A DNA stretch of 64,000 nucleotides from JBBQED01 sp038320345 (GTDB lineage Bacteria; Bacteroidota; Bacteroidia; AKYH767-A; OLB10), in NCBI GenBank assembly GCA_038320345.1, contig JBBQED010000007.1, forward strand, positions 1 to 64,000, given 5' to 3'. A program made the position numbers and the translations under genes. Positions 62,771 through 64,000 of this stretch are shown piece after piece. The first letter of the stretch is position 1; the number at the start of each line of letters is the position of its first letter. Below the pieces are notes generated by a model, which did no database searches, was not told the origin of the DNA, and saw only the letters and a program-made list of their open reading frames with translations.

Positions 62771-63187
62771 TTATTTTTTCTTGGCACCTTTTCCTGCTGC
62801 AGCTGCCGGAGCACCTGGTTTAGGACGTTTTGTTCCGTATTTAGAACGACGTTGATTACGTCCATCAACTCCTGAAGTATCTAACGCTCCACGGATGATG
62901 TGATAACGTACTCCTGGAAGATCTTTAACCCTTCCTCCACGGATCATCACAATCGAGTGTTCTTGCAAATTATGTCCTTCACCAGGAATATATGCTGTTA
63001 CTTCGAAACCATTTGTAAGGCGCACACGGGCAACTTTACGCATAGCCGAATTAGGCTTTTTCGGTGTAGTAGTATACACACGGGTACAAACACCCCTGCG
63101 TTGTGGGCATGACTTTAGAGCTGGTGATTTGCTCTTGTCTATGAGTTTCTCGCGGCCTATCCGCACTAACTGCTGTATCGTTGGCAT
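62771..63187 (-). CDS. rpsL: 30S ribosomal protein S12
   Basis: A 138-aa decoding-centre protein: MPTIQQLVRIGREKLIDKSK, RRGVCTRVYTTTPKKPNSAM (with the lysine linked to streptomycin sensitivity) and GGRVKDLPGVRYHIIRGALD. A tail GAPAAAAGKGAKKK extends the C-terminus. First gene of the cluster. Confidence 0.97.
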   Translation of the reverse strand: MPTIQQLVRIGREKLIDKSKSPALKSCPQRRGVCTRVYTTTPKKPNSAMRKVARVRLTNGFEVTAYIPGEGHNLQEHSIVMIRGGRVKDLPGVRYHIIRGALDTSGVDGRNQRRSKYGTKRPKPGAPAAAAGKGAKKK

Positions 63188-63253
63188 TCTTGCAGTGATT
63201 TCTTTATTCTGGTGTCAATTCAATGGTATACACTATCCCCTAAAAAGGGAGCG

Positions 63254-63283
63254 CAAAGTTACAATTCCTTTTTATTAAAGCAA
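63254..63283 (-). promoter_or_regulatory. Perfect consensus promoter of the str-S10-spc-alpha cluster
   Basis: On the minus strand TTG (63283-63281), exactly 19 bp, and TAACTTTG (63261-63254) match the Bacteroidota promoter in both elements and spacing. The rpsL ATG lies 66 nt downstream. The leader contains a small CCC-TTTTTA-GGG hairpin near its start. Confidence 0.85.
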
Positions 63284-63662
63284 GCCGATGTAGAAAATAT
63301 TTTAAAACAATCAGTTAACAAGCGGAAGTATTTCTAAAATCCATGTCAAAATGACCGATTCGACGCTGCCGATATTGCTGGTGATAAATTTTAAAGTTCT
63401 GATAATTAGATATATGGAGTTTTTTTTGGCTTTATTTTACTCGATTCCCAAAATGAAAATATCTTTTCAACAAGGATCTCTAAAAATGAATTAAATCCGA
63501 CTATTAGTCCCTTTTTAAGGTGATATTGTTAATCAAACACTCAGTGCTAACAAATTCCAACATCCTATTTTCCGAGCATTTTTTCTTTGTCAGCATTCCA
63601 TAAAAGTACCCGAGAATTACGTAAAATCATCAATACCCTCTGTATATTTGAAATTCCAAATC
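63284..63662. other. Intergenic region before the BNR-like gene
   Basis: About 380 bp, AT-rich, with no gene, tRNA or terminator recognised. TATATTTG (63643-63650) matches the -7 consensus 12 bp before the ATG at 63663; its -33 element is not clear. The function of the remainder is unknown. Confidence 0.5.
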
Positions 63663-64000
63663 ATGAAAATGAAAAGCCAAATTTATAGTGTCTTAATGAT
63701 ACTCCTGAGTTACCAATTACCTGCCCAACATACCAATATCCTCATTAGCACAAATAATGACCCTAATGAACCATCGATTTGTATTAATCCTAAGAATACC
63801 AATGAGTTAGTAGCAGCTTCTAATATTGCCAATTACTATTATTCAACAGATGCGGGCACAACGTGGAATGAAGGAACCCTATCTTCTACTTTTGGAGTTT
63901 GGGGAGATCCATGCATCGCCGTTGACACCTTAGGAGATTTTTACTTTTTCCATCTTTCTAATCCCAACATTGGATCTTGGATCGATAGAATTGTTTGTCA
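63663..64000 (+). CDS. Secreted Asp-box (BNR) repeat protein, partial
   Basis: The 5' end of a gene that runs off the window (at least 112 codons). It begins with a signal peptide (MKMKSQIYSVLMILLSYQLPAQ). The mature part has a BNR/Asp-box motif (YYSTDAGTTWNEG) of the S-x-D-x-G-x-T-W form, typical of sialidase-like beta-propellers. Other segments (NDPNEPSICINPKNTNEL; GDPCIAVDTLGDFYFFH) repeat along the propeller. T9SS export is likely but the C-terminus is not seen. Confidence 0.7.
   Translation, partial: MKMKSQIYSVLMILLSYQLPAQHTNILISTNNDPNEPSICINPKNTNELVAASNIANYYYSTDAGTTWNEGTLSSTFGVWGDPCIAVDTLGDFYFFHLSNPNIGSWIDRIVC

Noticed and set aside
1..64000. CRISPR array, phage or insertion sequence
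   Set aside because: No regularly spaced direct repeats, transposase, integrase or terminal inverted repeats were seen.

Overview
The window is chromosomal DNA from a member of the Bacteroidota. It is AT-rich and densely packed. Several features point to this phylum: T9SS-type secreted proteins (a PKD protein with a YPNPSKG C-terminal tail), promoters of the form TTG-N19/21-TAnnTTTG, start sites mostly without Shine-Dalgarno sequences, a fused E1 alpha/beta ketoacid dehydrogenase, and an EF-P with the phylum's HRTPGNLRAF loop. No phage, insertion sequence, CRISPR array or plasmid function was seen. Genus cannot be assigned by reading alone.

Layout. 1-12.4 kb: rimM, a periplasmic-binding-like lipoprotein next to guaA, a PKD/T9SS surface protein, a DEAD-box helicase, a thiolase, an NlpC/P60 hydrolase, a NUDIX hydrolase, pyrE with an SRPBCC protein, and birA. 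12.4-19.1 kb: a forward run rsfS, ftsH, LUD-domain protein, DUF2007, cdsA and a membrane patatin (protein quality control and phospholipid metabolism). 19-25 kb: reverse genes for the fused E1, lon and a GlmU-like hexapeptide protein. 25-31.8 kb: a TPR protein, an O-methyltransferase coupled to an unrecognised protein with kinase-like motifs, a Spy-like periplasmic protein facing an ECF sigma factor and small membrane protein, and the E2 acyltransferase. 31.8-33 kb: tRNA-Glu, rpsT and radC. 33-38 kb: five tightly packed genes (two polysaccharide deacetylase-like proteins, an AAC(3)-fold acyltransferase, a FemAB/GNAT protein, an SDR reductase) that look like a surface-glycan acyl-editing unit. 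38-44.5 kb: upp, a membrane protein, a YjjG-type HAD, a Cys-rich secreted protein, an orphan MacB-type permease, rpsF-rpsR-rplI, efp and a TMEM175-like channel.

44.5-63.3 kb, reverse strand, is one continuous cluster of 33 genes merging the str, S10, spc and alpha operons: rpsL to rplQ, including fusA, secY, map, infA and rpoA. It has one perfect consensus promoter in front of rpsL and one strong terminator after rplQ. The window ends inside a secreted Asp-box (BNR) protein.

Most of the window is ordinary core genome. The points most worth a second look are the kinase-like protein at 27.5 kb, the 33-38 kb glycan-editing operon, promoter elements that abut start codons (predicted leaderless mRNAs), three Shine-Dalgarno islands in an otherwise SD-poor setting, EF-P with Asn at the loop tip, and the antisense 3' overlap of the patatin and E1 genes.
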